Assembly (NCBI RefSeq): GCF_025947305.1
Contig: NZ_CP110009.1
Location: forward strand, 4,071,501-4,135,500
Length of the DNA stretch: 64,000 nucleotides
Direction of reading: 5' to 3'
From: Flavobacterium sp. N3904
Lineage (GTDB): Bacteria > Bacteroidota > Bacteroidia > Flavobacteriales > Flavobacteriaceae
Shown: piece by piece, positions 41,917 through 49,860 of the stretch
Position numbering within the stretch: position 1 is the stretch's first letter
Layout: the number at the start of each line of letters is the position of its first letter
Program-made: the position numbers and the translations under genes
Notes under the pieces: generated by a model
What the model saw: the letters and a program-made list of their open reading frames with translations, nothing else
Database searches by the model: none
What the model was told of the DNA's origin: nothing

Positions 41917-43170
41917 ATGAAAATAATCATCCGAAGCGCCAAAATTATCGATTCAAAAAGTCCTTTTCACAATCAGACTATAGATCTTTTAATTGTTGAT
42001 GGTTTTATAAAAAAAATTGGAAAATCACTTCCCAATCCAGATAAAATCGAAGAACTAAAGCTAGACAATCTTCATGTTTCGCAAGGATGGTTTGACAGCA
42101 GTGTTTCCCTTGGAGAACCTGGTTTTGAAGACCGGGAAACCATAGCAAATGGACTGGAAGTTGCTGCCAAAAGCGGTTTTACAGCTATTGCATTGCAACC
42201 CAACTCTTTTCCAATCATAGATAACCAAGCACAGGTTAATTTTGTAAAAAACAAAGCCAATGGTTTTGCTACACAACTTTTTCCAATTGGAGCTTTAACC
42301 AAAGAAAGTGATGGTAAAGACATGGCTGAATTGTTCGATATGAAAAATTCTGGAGCAGTAGCTTTTGGCGATTACACCAAAAATTTGGACAATGCCAATT
42401 TGCTAAAAATAGCTTTGCAATACGTACAAGATTTTGACGGATTGGTAATCGCTTTTGCTCAAGATGACAAAATAAAAGGAAATGGAGTTGCTAACGAAGG
42501 GGTAGTTTCCACTCGATTGGGTCTAAAAGGCATTCCAGATTTGGCCGAAGAAATACAAATTGCCAGAAACTTGTTTTTGTTGGAATACACGGGAGGTAAA
42601 ATGCATATTCCAACTATTTCTTCAGCAAAATCAGTGCAATTGATTAAAGAAGCTAAAGCGAAAGGATTGAATGTTACTTGTAGCGCAACCGTTCATCATT
42701 TGGTATTGACAGATGAGAAATTAGAAGGATTTGACACCCGTTATAAAGTCACTCCCCCATTAAAAACAGAAAGTGATAGACAAGCATTGATCAATGGAAT
42801 TTTGGACGGAACCATCGATTTAATCACGTCCGATCATAATCCGATCGACATAGAACACAAAAAAATGGAATTTGATTTGGCAAAAAATGGAACAATCGGA
42901 CTCGAAAGTGCATTTGGCGCTTTGATGACTGTACTTCCATTAGAAACGATAATCGATAAATTTACTATTGGAAAAGCTATTTTCAGTATCTCAAATCCAA
43001 TTATTAGCGAAGGCGAAATTGCCAATATTACTTTATTCAATCCTGAAGGCGCTAGTGTTTTTACTAAAGAAAATATACTTTCTAAATCAAAAAATTCAGC
43101 ATTTTTAGGCACCAATCTAAAAGGAAAAGTGTATGGTATTTTTAATCAGGGAAAATTAATTTTAGGATAA
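41917..43170 (+). CDS. Dihydroorotase-like protein lacking the HxH metal motif
   Basis: 417 residues of the amidohydrolase superfamily, aligned with dihydroorotase. Active enzymes have DxHVHLREPG near residue 60; here the segment reads DSSVSLGEPG (60-69), with both zinc His replaced by Ser (62 and 64) and the Arg of LREPG by Gly. Later features remain: TVHHL near residue 268 and the SDHNP segment near 310. This is the pattern of non-catalytic PyrC'-type paralogues, so it may be structural or have a new reaction. It is probably co-transcribed with the BatA gene and the small gene after it. Confidence 0.85.
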   Translation: MKIIIRSAKIIDSKSPFHNQTIDLLIVDGFIKKIGKSLPNPDKIEELKLDNLHVSQGWFDSSVSLGEPGFEDRETIANGLEVAAKSGFTAIALQPNSFPIIDNQAQVNFVKNKANGFATQLFPIGALTKESDGKDMAELFDMKNSGAVAFGDYTKNLDNANLLKIALQYVQDFDGLVIAFAQDDKIKGNGVANEGVVSTRLGLKGIPDLAEEIQIARNLFLLEYTGGKMHIPTISSAKSVQLIKEAKAKGLNVTCSATVHHLVLTDEKLEGFDTRYKVTPPLKTESDRQALINGILDGTIDLITSDHNPIDIEHKKMEFDLAKNGTIGLESAFGALMTVLPLETIIDKFTIGKAIFSISNPIISEGEIANITLFNPEGASVFTKENILSKSKNSAFLGTNLKGKVYGIFNQGKLILG

Positions 43171-43175
43171 AAATA

Positions 43176-43502
43176 ATGAACAACACAATAGAAGCTGGAA
43201 AAACTGCAGCCATTACAAGTTATATTTTAGGAATTGGTGTATTTATCGCTATGTCTATGAATAGTGAAGACAAAAATGAATTTGCTTCCTTTCATATCCG
43301 TCAGGGATTGGGGCTTACGCTTACCTTTATATCTTTAGGACTTATCATTAGCAATTTTGACAGTTTGATGATTTCAGCACCAATGTGGATTTTTATTTCG
43401 GTCTTATGGTCTTACGGAATTTTTAGTGCCATAAAAGGCGAGACAAAACCGGTTCCATTACTTGGGGAATATTATCAAAAATGGCTTAAAAGCATTTCTT
43501 AA
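43176..43502 (+). CDS. DUF4870/Tic20-like small membrane protein
   Basis: 108 residues with three hydrophobic segments (about 11-25, 45-62 and 68-86). FHIRQGLGLTLTF is characteristic of the DUF4870-like group, where a conserved N/H-x-R-Q-G/A motif follows the first helix. Flavobacterial members are annotated as import component or DUF4870 proteins without known function. It begins 6 bases after the previous stop, so it belongs to the same operon. Confidence 0.75.
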   Translation: MNNTIEAGKTAAITSYILGIGVFIAMSMNSEDKNEFASFHIRQGLGLTLTFISLGLIISNFDSLMISAPMWIFISVLWSYGIFSAIKGETKPVPLLGEYYQKWLKSIS

Positions 43503-43547
43503 ATAAAAAAATCTGAATTCTAAAATTCGAATTCTAAAATATAAAAA

Positions 43548-44195
43548 ATGAATCTATCCCTAGAATATAAAATAAGAGAACCCAAAGTTATTCTTGACAA
43601 GTATCCATTATTATTATTACTTCATGGTTATGGCAGCAACGAAGCCGATTTGTTTTCGTTTGCACCAGAATTACCAGAGGAATATTATATTGTATCAGCC
43701 CGCGCACCTTACGATCTTCAGTACGGAAGTTATGCTTGGTACGCCATCAATTTTGATGCTGACCAAAACAAATTTTCAGACAACGATCAAGCGCGTATTT
43801 CAAAAGACAAAATTGCAAATTTTATTGACGAATTGATTGCAAATTATCCTATTGATGCCGATGATGTCAACTTGATTGGTTTCAGTCAAGGTTCAATTTT
43901 GAGTTATGCAGTGGCACTTTCATATCCAGAAAAAATCAATAAAGTAGTAGCGATGAGCGGTTATCTCAATTTGGAAATTGCATCCGAAGATTACTTAAAA
44001 AACAATCTCAGCAAACTTAAAATATTTGCATCCCACGGTACTGTAGACCAAGTTATACCTGTGGATTGGGCCAGAAAAACACCTGCAATTTTAGAAAAAT
44101 TAGGCATTGCAATCACCTACAAAGAATACCCTGTCGGTCACGGTGTAGCTCCGCAAAATTTTTATGATTTAAAGAATTGGCTTATTGAAAAATAG
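43548..44195 (+). CDS. Alpha/beta hydrolase, phospholipase/carboxylesterase family
   Basis: 215 residues of the PF02230-type family. The oxyanion region LLLLLHGYGSNEADL is at 21-35, the nucleophile Ser113 in GFSQGS, Asp167 in HGTVDQVI and His198 in PVGHGV complete the triad. No signal peptide, so cytoplasmic. It probably hydrolyses short esters; natural substrate unknown. It follows the BatA/dihydroorotase/DUF4870 set by 45 bases on the same strand. Confidence 0.9.
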   Translation: MNLSLEYKIREPKVILDKYPLLLLLHGYGSNEADLFSFAPELPEEYYIVSARAPYDLQYGSYAWYAINFDADQNKFSDNDQARISKDKIANFIDELIANYPIDADDVNLIGFSQGSILSYAVALSYPEKINKVVAMSGYLNLEIASEDYLKNNLSKLKIFASHGTVDQVIPVDWARKTPAILEKLGIAITYKEYPVGHGVAPQNFYDLKNWLIEK

Positions 44196-44201
44196 TGTTA
44201 A

Positions 44202-44301
44202 GTGTTCAGTTTTTAATATTCAGTTCTTTACATACGCAAAAACTAAAAAATAATCTTTTTTTTACAAAGCCTTTATAAACTGAACACTAAAAACTGAACA
44301 C
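44202..44301. repeat. Long inverted repeat between convergent genes
   Basis: Arms at 44202-44225 and 44278-44301 are inverted copies of each other with two mismatches in 24, built on the unit GTGTTCAGT / ACTGAACAC, separated by about 52 bases. The unit recurs directly (GAACAC follows the right arm). It lies between convergent genes and could act as a bidirectional transcription stop or be a copy of a dispersed element. Confidence 0.75.
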
Positions 44302-44310
44302 CGAACACTC

Positions 44311-44811
44311 CTATTTCTGATATATAACAGACTGATTTACTTCAAAAGAAACGCTTTCGTCTTCGTTGATAAAATATTTCAATAATACTTCGCCCCAATA
44401 TTCTCCATCACTAAAATCAGCAATAATCCAACGGTGATTCAGCACTTTTACTTTGTTGATTGAAAATTTAGTGGCTCCCAATTGGACTTGTCCGGTATAT
44501 GGGTTCCCTTTTGGATTAGCATTCAAATCCAATAACTGACCTGTAACGTATGGAATTAAGGTAGCATAATTCCTGATTTTATCAGACTTAGCCGACTCAA
44601 AATAATTTTGGGCATTTTCATTTTTTTCCAATGAAAAATAATCAACGTCAGACAATTGATTGGTCAGTGATTTTATACTGTCTCTTAATTTTGTTGTCGT
44701 CTTTTTATACTTTTCCTGTTCAAAATTGACTTCTTTGCTCAAAAACATATAGGTATAGACATTAAAAACCAAAGACAAAATTAATGCATACAGAAGGAGT
44801 GATTTTTTCAT
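44311..44811 (-). CDS. Conserved hypothetical signal-anchored protein
   Basis: 166 residues. A signal anchor at residues 4-24 (LLLYALILSLVFNVYTYMFLS) is followed by a helical stretch and a C-terminal beta-rich part (LIPYVTGQLLDLNANPKG to VIYQK). The product is probably membrane-attached in the periplasm. I do not recognise a named family. It lies 12 bases downstream of an MBL-fold gene on the same strand, so an operon is likely. Confidence 0.6.
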   Translation of the reverse strand: MKKSLLLYALILSLVFNVYTYMFLSKEVNFEQEKYKKTTTKLRDSIKSLTNQLSDVDYFSLEKNENAQNYFESAKSDKIRNYATLIPYVTGQLLDLNANPKGNPYTGQVQLGATKFSINKVKVLNHRWIIADFSDGEYWGEVLLKYFINEDESVSFEVNQSVIYQK

Positions 44812-44822
44812 TTATTATAAAA

Positions 44823-45587
44823 TTATATTGAGATTTCTAAATTATCGTAAGCTAAATATACATTTTCTGGCAAGTTTTTTTGAACCACCTCGTGAAACCC
44901 CAGCATATGACTGATGTGTGTAAGATAGGCTTTATCGGGTTTTAGCAAAGCTATAAAATCTAGTGCTTCCTGCAAATTAAAATGCGTATTGTGAGGTTGT
45001 TCCCTTAATGCGTTTACCACCAGTACTTTTAAATTTTTCAACTTTAATATTTCAGCATTTTCAATAGTCTTTACATCCGTCAAATAAGCAAAATCATCAA
45101 TTCTAAATCCAAAAACCTGTAGATCACCATGCATTACATTTATAGGAATAGCAATTTTATTGCCAATAGGAAAAGGAACATTATTTTTAATTTCAATGGT
45201 TTTTACAGAGGGCGCACCGGGATATTTATTGACTGTTTCAAATATGTAATCAAATCGTTTTTCGATATTGACAAGTACCCTTTTGTGAGCGTATATAGGA
45301 ATTGCTCCCTGTCTAAAATTAAACGGACGAATATCATCCAGACCTGCGGTATGATCGGCATGTTCGTGAGTAAATAAGATTCCGTCTACTTTTCTACAAT
45401 TGGAAGCCAACATTTGTTGTCTAAAATCAGGTCCGCAATCGATAACGTAAGAATGGTCTTTCCATGAAATCCAAACCGAAACTCGGAGCCTTTTGTCCTT
45501 AGAATCAGCACTTTTACATACTTCATGATCACTCCCAATAATCGGAATCCCTTGGGATGTACCTGTACCTAAAAAATATACCTTCAA
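44823..45587 (-). CDS. MBL-fold metallo-hydrolase
   Basis: 254 residues of the metallo-beta-lactamase fold. The metal site HEHADH is at residues 74-79 (His74, His76, Asp78, His79), with GTGTSQGIPI at the N-terminus and a conserved HTHFN near the C-terminus, a pattern seen in the PhnP and RNase Z-like sub-groups. It probably hydrolyses a phosphodiester; substrate unknown. No phn genes accompany it. The next minus-strand gene begins 12 bases downstream. Confidence 0.88.
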   Translation of the reverse strand: MKVYFLGTGTSQGIPIIGSDHEVCKSADSKDKRLRVSVWISWKDHSYVIDCGPDFRQQMLASNCRKVDGILFTHEHADHTAGLDDIRPFNFRQGAIPIYAHKRVLVNIEKRFDYIFETVNKYPGAPSVKTIEIKNNVPFPIGNKIAIPINVMHGDLQVFGFRIDDFAYLTDVKTIENAEILKLKNLKVLVVNALREQPHNTHFNLQEALDFIALLKPDKAYLTHISHMLGFHEVVQKNLPENVYLAYDNLEISI

Positions 45588-45605
45588 TTGCGTTTCTTTT
45601 TTTTA

Positions 45606-45613
45606 CAAAAATA
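45606..45613 (-). promoter_or_regulatory. -7 box upstream of the MBL hydrolase gene
   Basis: The minus strand reads TATTTTTG, a TAnnTTTG match, 19 bases before the MBL ATG. The -33 region shows no TTG. Confidence 0.4.
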
Positions 45614-45647
45614 GGATTAATTCTCTTTCATTAGAAGCCGAATTAAT

Positions 45648-45655
45648 TAACTTTG
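45648..45655 (+). promoter_or_regulatory. -7 box upstream of the 487-residue conserved gene
   Basis: TAACTTTG matches TAnnTTTG, 31 bases before the ATG at 45687. It lies back to back with the -7 box of the divergent MBL gene. Confidence 0.5.
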
Positions 45656-45686
45656 TAACATAATCGCCGAATTTAAACCAAAAAAA

Positions 45687-47150
45687 ATGGAAGCCCAAAA
45701 GATAAAACTAAAAGGAGACAAAGTTATCGAGCAAATTCCTTCTATCAAGGACAAAGCACTTCGTATTAATTTGAACGAAAATATCTATGGAACATTTGCT
45801 GAAATTGGAGCTGGTCAAGAAACAGTAAGACATTTTTTTAGATCAGGCGGTTCGTCCGGAACAATTGCAAAAGCAATGTCTGCCTATGATAAAGACTTTA
45901 GTGATGCAGTTTATGGCATAGAAGAAGACGGCCGTTATGTTACCGAAAGCCGTCTTAAAAAGATGCTTACTTTTGAAGGGGAATTGATTGAAGAACGATT
46001 AAGCAGAACCAAGCATCCCAACAAAATGTTTTTCAGTTATGCCAATACTGTTGCAACGATTGACTTTGCCAAGCAGTTCAAAGGTCATGGTTGGGTAGGC
46101 ATTCGATACCAATTGGACCCAACAGAAGCTTATAACGAAATTATTATACACATACGTTTCAAAGAAACCGATTCCAGATTACAACAAGAAACTTTGGGTG
46201 TATTGGGAGTTAATTTAATTTATGGTGCTTTTTATAAATACAATGACCCTAAAAAATTATTGCGTTACTTATACGATCACTTAGACAAAGACCAACTGGA
46301 AATTGACACAATTAATTTCTCAGGTCCACGTTTTGCTGATGTAGACAACCGATTAATGAGTTTACAATTGGTAAAAAATGGCATGACCGATGCGGTAATG
46401 TTCAATCCTGAAGGCAAAAACATACTTCCTGCGGCTATTTTATATAAGAAAAATATACTCGCTTTTAGAGGTAGCTTCCGTCCGGTTACCAAAGTAAACA
46501 TGGATATGTACAAGGAATCCCTAAAAATGTTTTTGGAGGAAAATAAAGTCGAGAAAGAAAACACCTTAGTGATTTTTGAAATTACATTATCCAATTTACG
46601 CTCGGATGGAGAGATTGATGAAAGAGATTTTATGGATCGGGCTGAATTACTATGCTCTTTGGGGCAAACAGTTATGATTTCCAATTTCCAAGAATATTAT
46701 AAAGTGGTTGAATACTTCTCTAATTATACCAAAGCCCGAATGGGTCTTGCTATGGGAGTAAACAATCTGGTTGATATTTTTGACGAAAAATATTACCGCC
46801 ATTTGAGTGGTGGAATCCTAGAAGCTTTTGGAAAATTATTCTATCGAGATATGAAAGTTTTCCTATATCCAATGCTAGGCGAAGATGGCGAAACCATAAC
46901 TTCAGAAAATCTAAAAGTACATCCTAGAATGAAAGAATTATACAAATTCTTTAAATTCAATGGGAAAGTTGTTGATATTGAAGATTATAACCCAGAGATT
47001 CTAGAAGTTTTCTCCCGCGAAGTCTTAAAAATGATCAGTGAAGGAAAACCAGGCTGGGAACCGATGTTACCACCAGGTGTACCGGAAATCATTAAAGAAA
47101 AATGCCTTTTTGGATATCAAGCCAACCCGCTTTTAGAAGCTAGCAAGTAA
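45687..47150 (+). CDS. Conserved protein of unknown function (487 residues)
   Basis: A long, well-formed cytoplasmic-type protein without signal peptide. I recall relatives in Bacteroidota databases carrying the name nicotinate-nucleotide adenylyltransferase, but the H-x-G-H and SxTxxR motifs of that enzyme are absent, so the label is not supported here. Notable parts are GQETVRHFFRSGGSSGTIAK near residues 44-63, PTEAYNEIIIHIRF and KYYRHLSGGILEAFGKLFYRDMKVFLYP near 375-402. Its job is unknown. It has its own promoter box and a strong terminator, so it is a single unit. Confidence 0.8.
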   Translation: MEAQKIKLKGDKVIEQIPSIKDKALRINLNENIYGTFAEIGAGQETVRHFFRSGGSSGTIAKAMSAYDKDFSDAVYGIEEDGRYVTESRLKKMLTFEGELIEERLSRTKHPNKMFFSYANTVATIDFAKQFKGHGWVGIRYQLDPTEAYNEIIIHIRFKETDSRLQQETLGVLGVNLIYGAFYKYNDPKKLLRYLYDHLDKDQLEIDTINFSGPRFADVDNRLMSLQLVKNGMTDAVMFNPEGKNILPAAILYKKNILAFRGSFRPVTKVNMDMYKESLKMFLEENKVEKENTLVIFEITLSNLRSDGEIDERDFMDRAELLCSLGQTVMISNFQEYYKVVEYFSNYTKARMGLAMGVNNLVDIFDEKYYRHLSGGILEAFGKLFYRDMKVFLYPMLGEDGETITSENLKVHPRMKELYKFFKFNGKVVDIEDYNPEILEVFSREVLKMISEGKPGWEPMLPPGVPEIIKEKCLFGYQANPLLEASK

Positions 47151-47180
47151 TAGCATTTATGCCAAGAAAGGTGATATTAA

Positions 47181-47221
47181 AAAAAATCCAGAAAAGACAA
47201 ATTCTCTTTTCTGGATTTTTT
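47181..47221 (+). terminator. Terminator of the 487-residue conserved gene
   Basis: A perfect 16-bp stem (47181-47196 with 47206-47221), a 9-base loop and further T-rich sequence lie 30 bases after the stop codon. It sits between convergent genes and could stop bcp transcripts too. Confidence 0.9.
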
Positions 47222-47252
47222 GTTTTTGAAACATATTAGAAATCTATTTAGC

Positions 47253-47705
47253 TTACTTTAATATCTGATCAGCATGTGCTTTGGTTTTTACTTCTGAAAT
47301 AACATCGATTATGATCCCGTTTTCATCTATTACAAAGGTGGTTCTGTGAATACCATCATATTCTCTTCCCATAAACTTTTTTGGGCCCCAAACTCCGAAC
47401 GCTGTAATAACCGACTTGTCTTCATCTGCCAGTAATGGAAAAGGGAAATCATATTTATCTTTGAATTTGGCTTGCGCTTTGGCACTATCGGCACTTACAC
47501 CCAGAAGCGCATAATTGTTGCTTTGAAAACGTTCGAAATTATCTCTTAAATCACAGGCTTCGGCGGTACAACCTGGTGTAGATGCCTTTGGATAAAAGAA
47601 AACAACTAATTTTTTACCTTTATAATCAGATAATTGATGTGATTTTCCGTCTTGGTCAATTCCTGAAAATTGAGGTGCTTGATCTCCTATTTTTAATGTA
47701 GTCAT
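47253..47705 (-). CDS. bcp: Thioredoxin-dependent thiol peroxidase (Bcp)
   Basis: A 150-residue peroxiredoxin of the Bcp/PrxQ type that reduces hydroperoxides using thioredoxin. The peroxidatic Cys46 sits in FYPKASTPGCTAEAC, with Cys51 five residues on as the typical PrxQ resolving cysteine. The PxxxTxxC active-site form appears as STPGC. It is cytoplasmic and of normal length. It converges on the preceding plus-strand gene. Confidence 0.95.
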   Translation of the reverse strand: MTTLKIGDQAPQFSGIDQDGKSHQLSDYKGKKLVVFFYPKASTPGCTAEACDLRDNFERFQSNNYALLGVSADSAKAQAKFKDKYDFPFPLLADEDKSVITAFGVWGPKKFMGREYDGIHRTTFVIDENGIIIDVISEVKTKAHADQILK

Positions 47706-47806
47706 GTTTTTTATATTTTGAATTATTAGATTCTTTGACTTTTTGACTTTTAAATTTTGCCATTGTCATTGTAATTGAAATTGCTTTTCTTTACATCTCA
47801 AATCTA

Positions 47807-48469
47807 ATGAAAATGACCAAACAGCAACGCGTAACATTTGTTATAAATACGTTAAAAGAAATATATCCTACAATCCCTATTCCGTTGAACCATAAAGATC
47901 CTTACACTTTACTAATTGCGGTTTTACTTTCGGCTCAATGTACTGATGTTCGTGTCAATCAAATTACGCCATTGCTTTTTGCCAAGGCCGATAATCCGTA
48001 TGATATGATTAAAATGTCTGTGGAGGAAATCAAAGAAATCATTCGCCCTTGTGGATTATCTCCAATGAAATCGAAGGGAATTCATGGATTGTCACAAATT
48101 TTGATTGAGAAACACAATGGTCAAGTGCCCCAAAGTTTTGAATATCTGGAAGAATTACCTGCAGTAGGTCACAAAACGGCAAGTGTTGTGATGTCGCAAG
48201 CTTTTGGTGTTCCGGCATTTCCTGTAGATACCCATATTCATCGATTGATGTACCGCTGGAATTTGACGAATGGCAAAAACGTAGTTCAAACTGAAAAAGA
48301 TGCCAAACGCATTTTCCCTGAAGAATTATGGAATGATTTACACCTTCAAATTATTTGGTACGGACGGGAGTATTCGCCTGCTCGTGGTTGGGATTTGGAG
48401 AAAGATATTATCACCAGGACTATCGGTAGAAAATCGGTTTTGGAAACTTATGCAAGAAAACGAATCTGA
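47807..48469 (+). CDS. nth: Endonuclease III without the [4Fe-4S] cysteines
   Basis: 220 residues of the HhH-GPD DNA glycosylase family, removing oxidised pyrimidines and cutting the abasic site. The helix-hairpin-helix is LPAVGHKTASVV with catalytic Lys123, and the second catalytic residue is Asp141 (FPVDTHIHR). E. coli Nth ends in a C-x6-C-x2-C-x5-C iron-sulphur loop; here the C-terminus (about 186-220) has no cysteine, and only Cys45 and Cys82 occur in the whole protein. It should therefore lack the cluster. An alternative ATG lies two codons in. Confidence 0.93.
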   Translation: MKMTKQQRVTFVINTLKEIYPTIPIPLNHKDPYTLLIAVLLSAQCTDVRVNQITPLLFAKADNPYDMIKMSVEEIKEIIRPCGLSPMKSKGIHGLSQILIEKHNGQVPQSFEYLEELPAVGHKTASVVMSQAFGVPAFPVDTHIHRLMYRWNLTNGKNVVQTEKDAKRIFPEELWNDLHLQIIWYGREYSPARGWDLEKDIITRTIGRKSVLETYARKRI

Positions 48470-48571
48470 TATAAACAGTAAATTTCACTAATCTTCTTAT
48501 GAAAATTAGTGAAATTTGTTGTTGAAGTAAAGCATTTACAAACTTTAAATTACTTTTATAAAGAAGTGCAA

Positions 48572-48715
48572 TTAATTGACTATAATTTCAAAAAACTTTT
48601 CCTCTGTTTTTACAATTTTCAATGCTTTAGAGTAGTTTAATAAAAAAGACACCACTTCTTTATCTGGTTTCATTTTTTTAGTAATTTTCAACGCTTTTGA
48701 GTAATTCTTTTCCAT
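48572..48715 (-). CDS. 47-residue protein with an internal duplication
   Basis: A short open frame, not long enough for typical ORF cutoffs, runs from ATG (complement of 48713-48715) to TAA (complement of 48572-48574). The protein is MEKNYSKALKITKKM-like at the N-terminus and repeats the block NYSKALKI at residues 4-11 and 27-34, a 23-residue period. It is basic, helical and without cysteine. It lies 52 bases past the sigma-factor gene on the same strand and could be its companion. I recall similar short flavobacterial proteins; no function is known. Confidence 0.6.
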   Translation of the reverse strand: MEKNYSKALKITKKMKPDKEVVSFLLNYSKALKIVKTEEKFFEIIVN

Positions 48716-48767
48716 ATGAAGTATAAAATTTATTTTATATTACAACGGAAGAATTTTCTATTTATTA

Positions 48768-49352
48768 TTAATTCGTCAAAACAATTTGATGCTTGTCAAT
48801 AATTTTACGCATATTCATTAATGCATATCTCATTCTACCCAATGCAGTATTGATACTTACACCTGTCAATTCAGAAATTTCTTTAAAACTCATATCTTGA
48901 TACATGCGCATTACCAAAACTTCTTTTTGGTCAGCTGGTAAACCTTCGATAATTTTTCTGATATCAATTTCTACCTGATCTGCAATAATTTTATTTTCGA
49001 TGGTAAGAGAATCATCAGACATTACAGAAAAGATAGAAAATTCTTCTGTCTCTCTATATAACGGCATTTTTTTTGATTTTCGAAAATGATCTATTATTAG
49101 ATTATGAGCTATTCTCATAATCCAAGGTAAAAACTTACCTTCCTCGTTATACGAACTGGTTTTTAAAGTTTTTATCACTTTAATAAATGTATCCTGAAAG
49201 ATATCATTAGAGATGTCCTTATCTGAAATTTTTGAATAAATAAATCCATAAATTTTAGATTCATGTCTCTTGATTAGTGTAGCCAATGCACTTTCGTCAC
49301 CGGCAACATAATCCTTTACCAACAAAGCGTCTGATTTTTGTAAATTAGCCAT
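48768..49352 (-). CDS. RNA polymerase sigma factor, sigma-70 family (ECF-like)
   Basis: 194 residues with sigma region 2 (IYGFIYSKISDKDISNDIFQDTFIKVI to FLPWIMRIAHNLIIDHFRKSK, about residues 30-95) and region 4 (LPADQKEVLVMRMYQDMSFKEISELTGVSINTALGRMRYA, about 138-177), the ECF architecture. The GRMRYAL end matches the helix-turn-helix. No anti-sigma factor is encoded next to it; the downstream 47-residue gene is far too small for a normal one. The control target is unknown. It has a clear promoter upstream. Confidence 0.92.
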   Translation of the reverse strand: MANLQKSDALLVKDYVAGDESALATLIKRHESKIYGFIYSKISDKDISNDIFQDTFIKVIKTLKTSSYNEEGKFLPWIMRIAHNLIIDHFRKSKKMPLYRETEEFSIFSVMSDDSLTIENKIIADQVEIDIRKIIEGLPADQKEVLVMRMYQDMSFKEISELTGVSINTALGRMRYALMNMRKIIDKHQIVLTN

Positions 49353-49447
49353 AACAATTCCTTTTAGATTTAATTAGGTTTGGGGGAAATCTTCTAAAAA
49401 GTAATTTTAATGTATAGGCTTTTGTTTTTTATAGGTTTATTAATTGC

Positions 49448-49477
49448 CAAATTTAACAATAATTTATAATGCAGCAA
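49448..49477 (-). promoter_or_regulatory. Promoter of the sigma-factor gene
   Basis: On the minus strand TTG (complement of 49475-49477) is followed after 19 bases by TAAATTTG (complement of 49448-49455), a full TTG-N19-TAnnTTTG match. It leaves a leader of about 90 bases before the ATG at 49352. Confidence 0.7.
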
Positions 49478-49480
49478 GAA

Positions 49481-49860
49481 AAAAGTTCATAAATATCATT
49501 TTGTTTTTAAACTTCAATAAAAAACCTCTAAAAATGATTCAACTTTTAGCTTCCTTCGAATATTCATCTCTTTTACTCCTTTAATAGCAATAATCAAGGT
49601 AAAGCATGAGTTCTTTTTGCCATAGTCTCCTCATGCTCTTACATTTATTTTTTATTTTTATATACATCCAATTAGAAAAAACATATCGTTTCTATTTTTT
49701 GAAAAACTAAAATTACTGCTTAATTCTTTAAATAGCAGCATTTTGTCAAATTGTTTCATCTAAGTAAAATCATTAGAGTACCCGAACTTTTTTAAGTTTG
49801 CATAATAGTACTGATTTAATAAAAACAACATTCCTTGTAGCTAAAAATTAAGATATAAAC
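49481..49860. other. Intergenic region between the MFS gene and the sigma-factor gene
   Basis: About 380 bases without a supported gene. It contains an 8-bp perfect inverted repeat (AGCATGAG at 49603-49610 with CTCATGCT at 49630-49637) with a 19-base loop and no T tract. No terminator is obvious right after the MFS stop at 49861, so transcripts of that locus may end here. Confidence 0.45.

Noticed and set aside
45687..47150. Annotation as nicotinate-nucleotide adenylyltransferase
   Set aside because: No nucleotidyltransferase HxGH or SxTxxR motif is present and the length does not fit.
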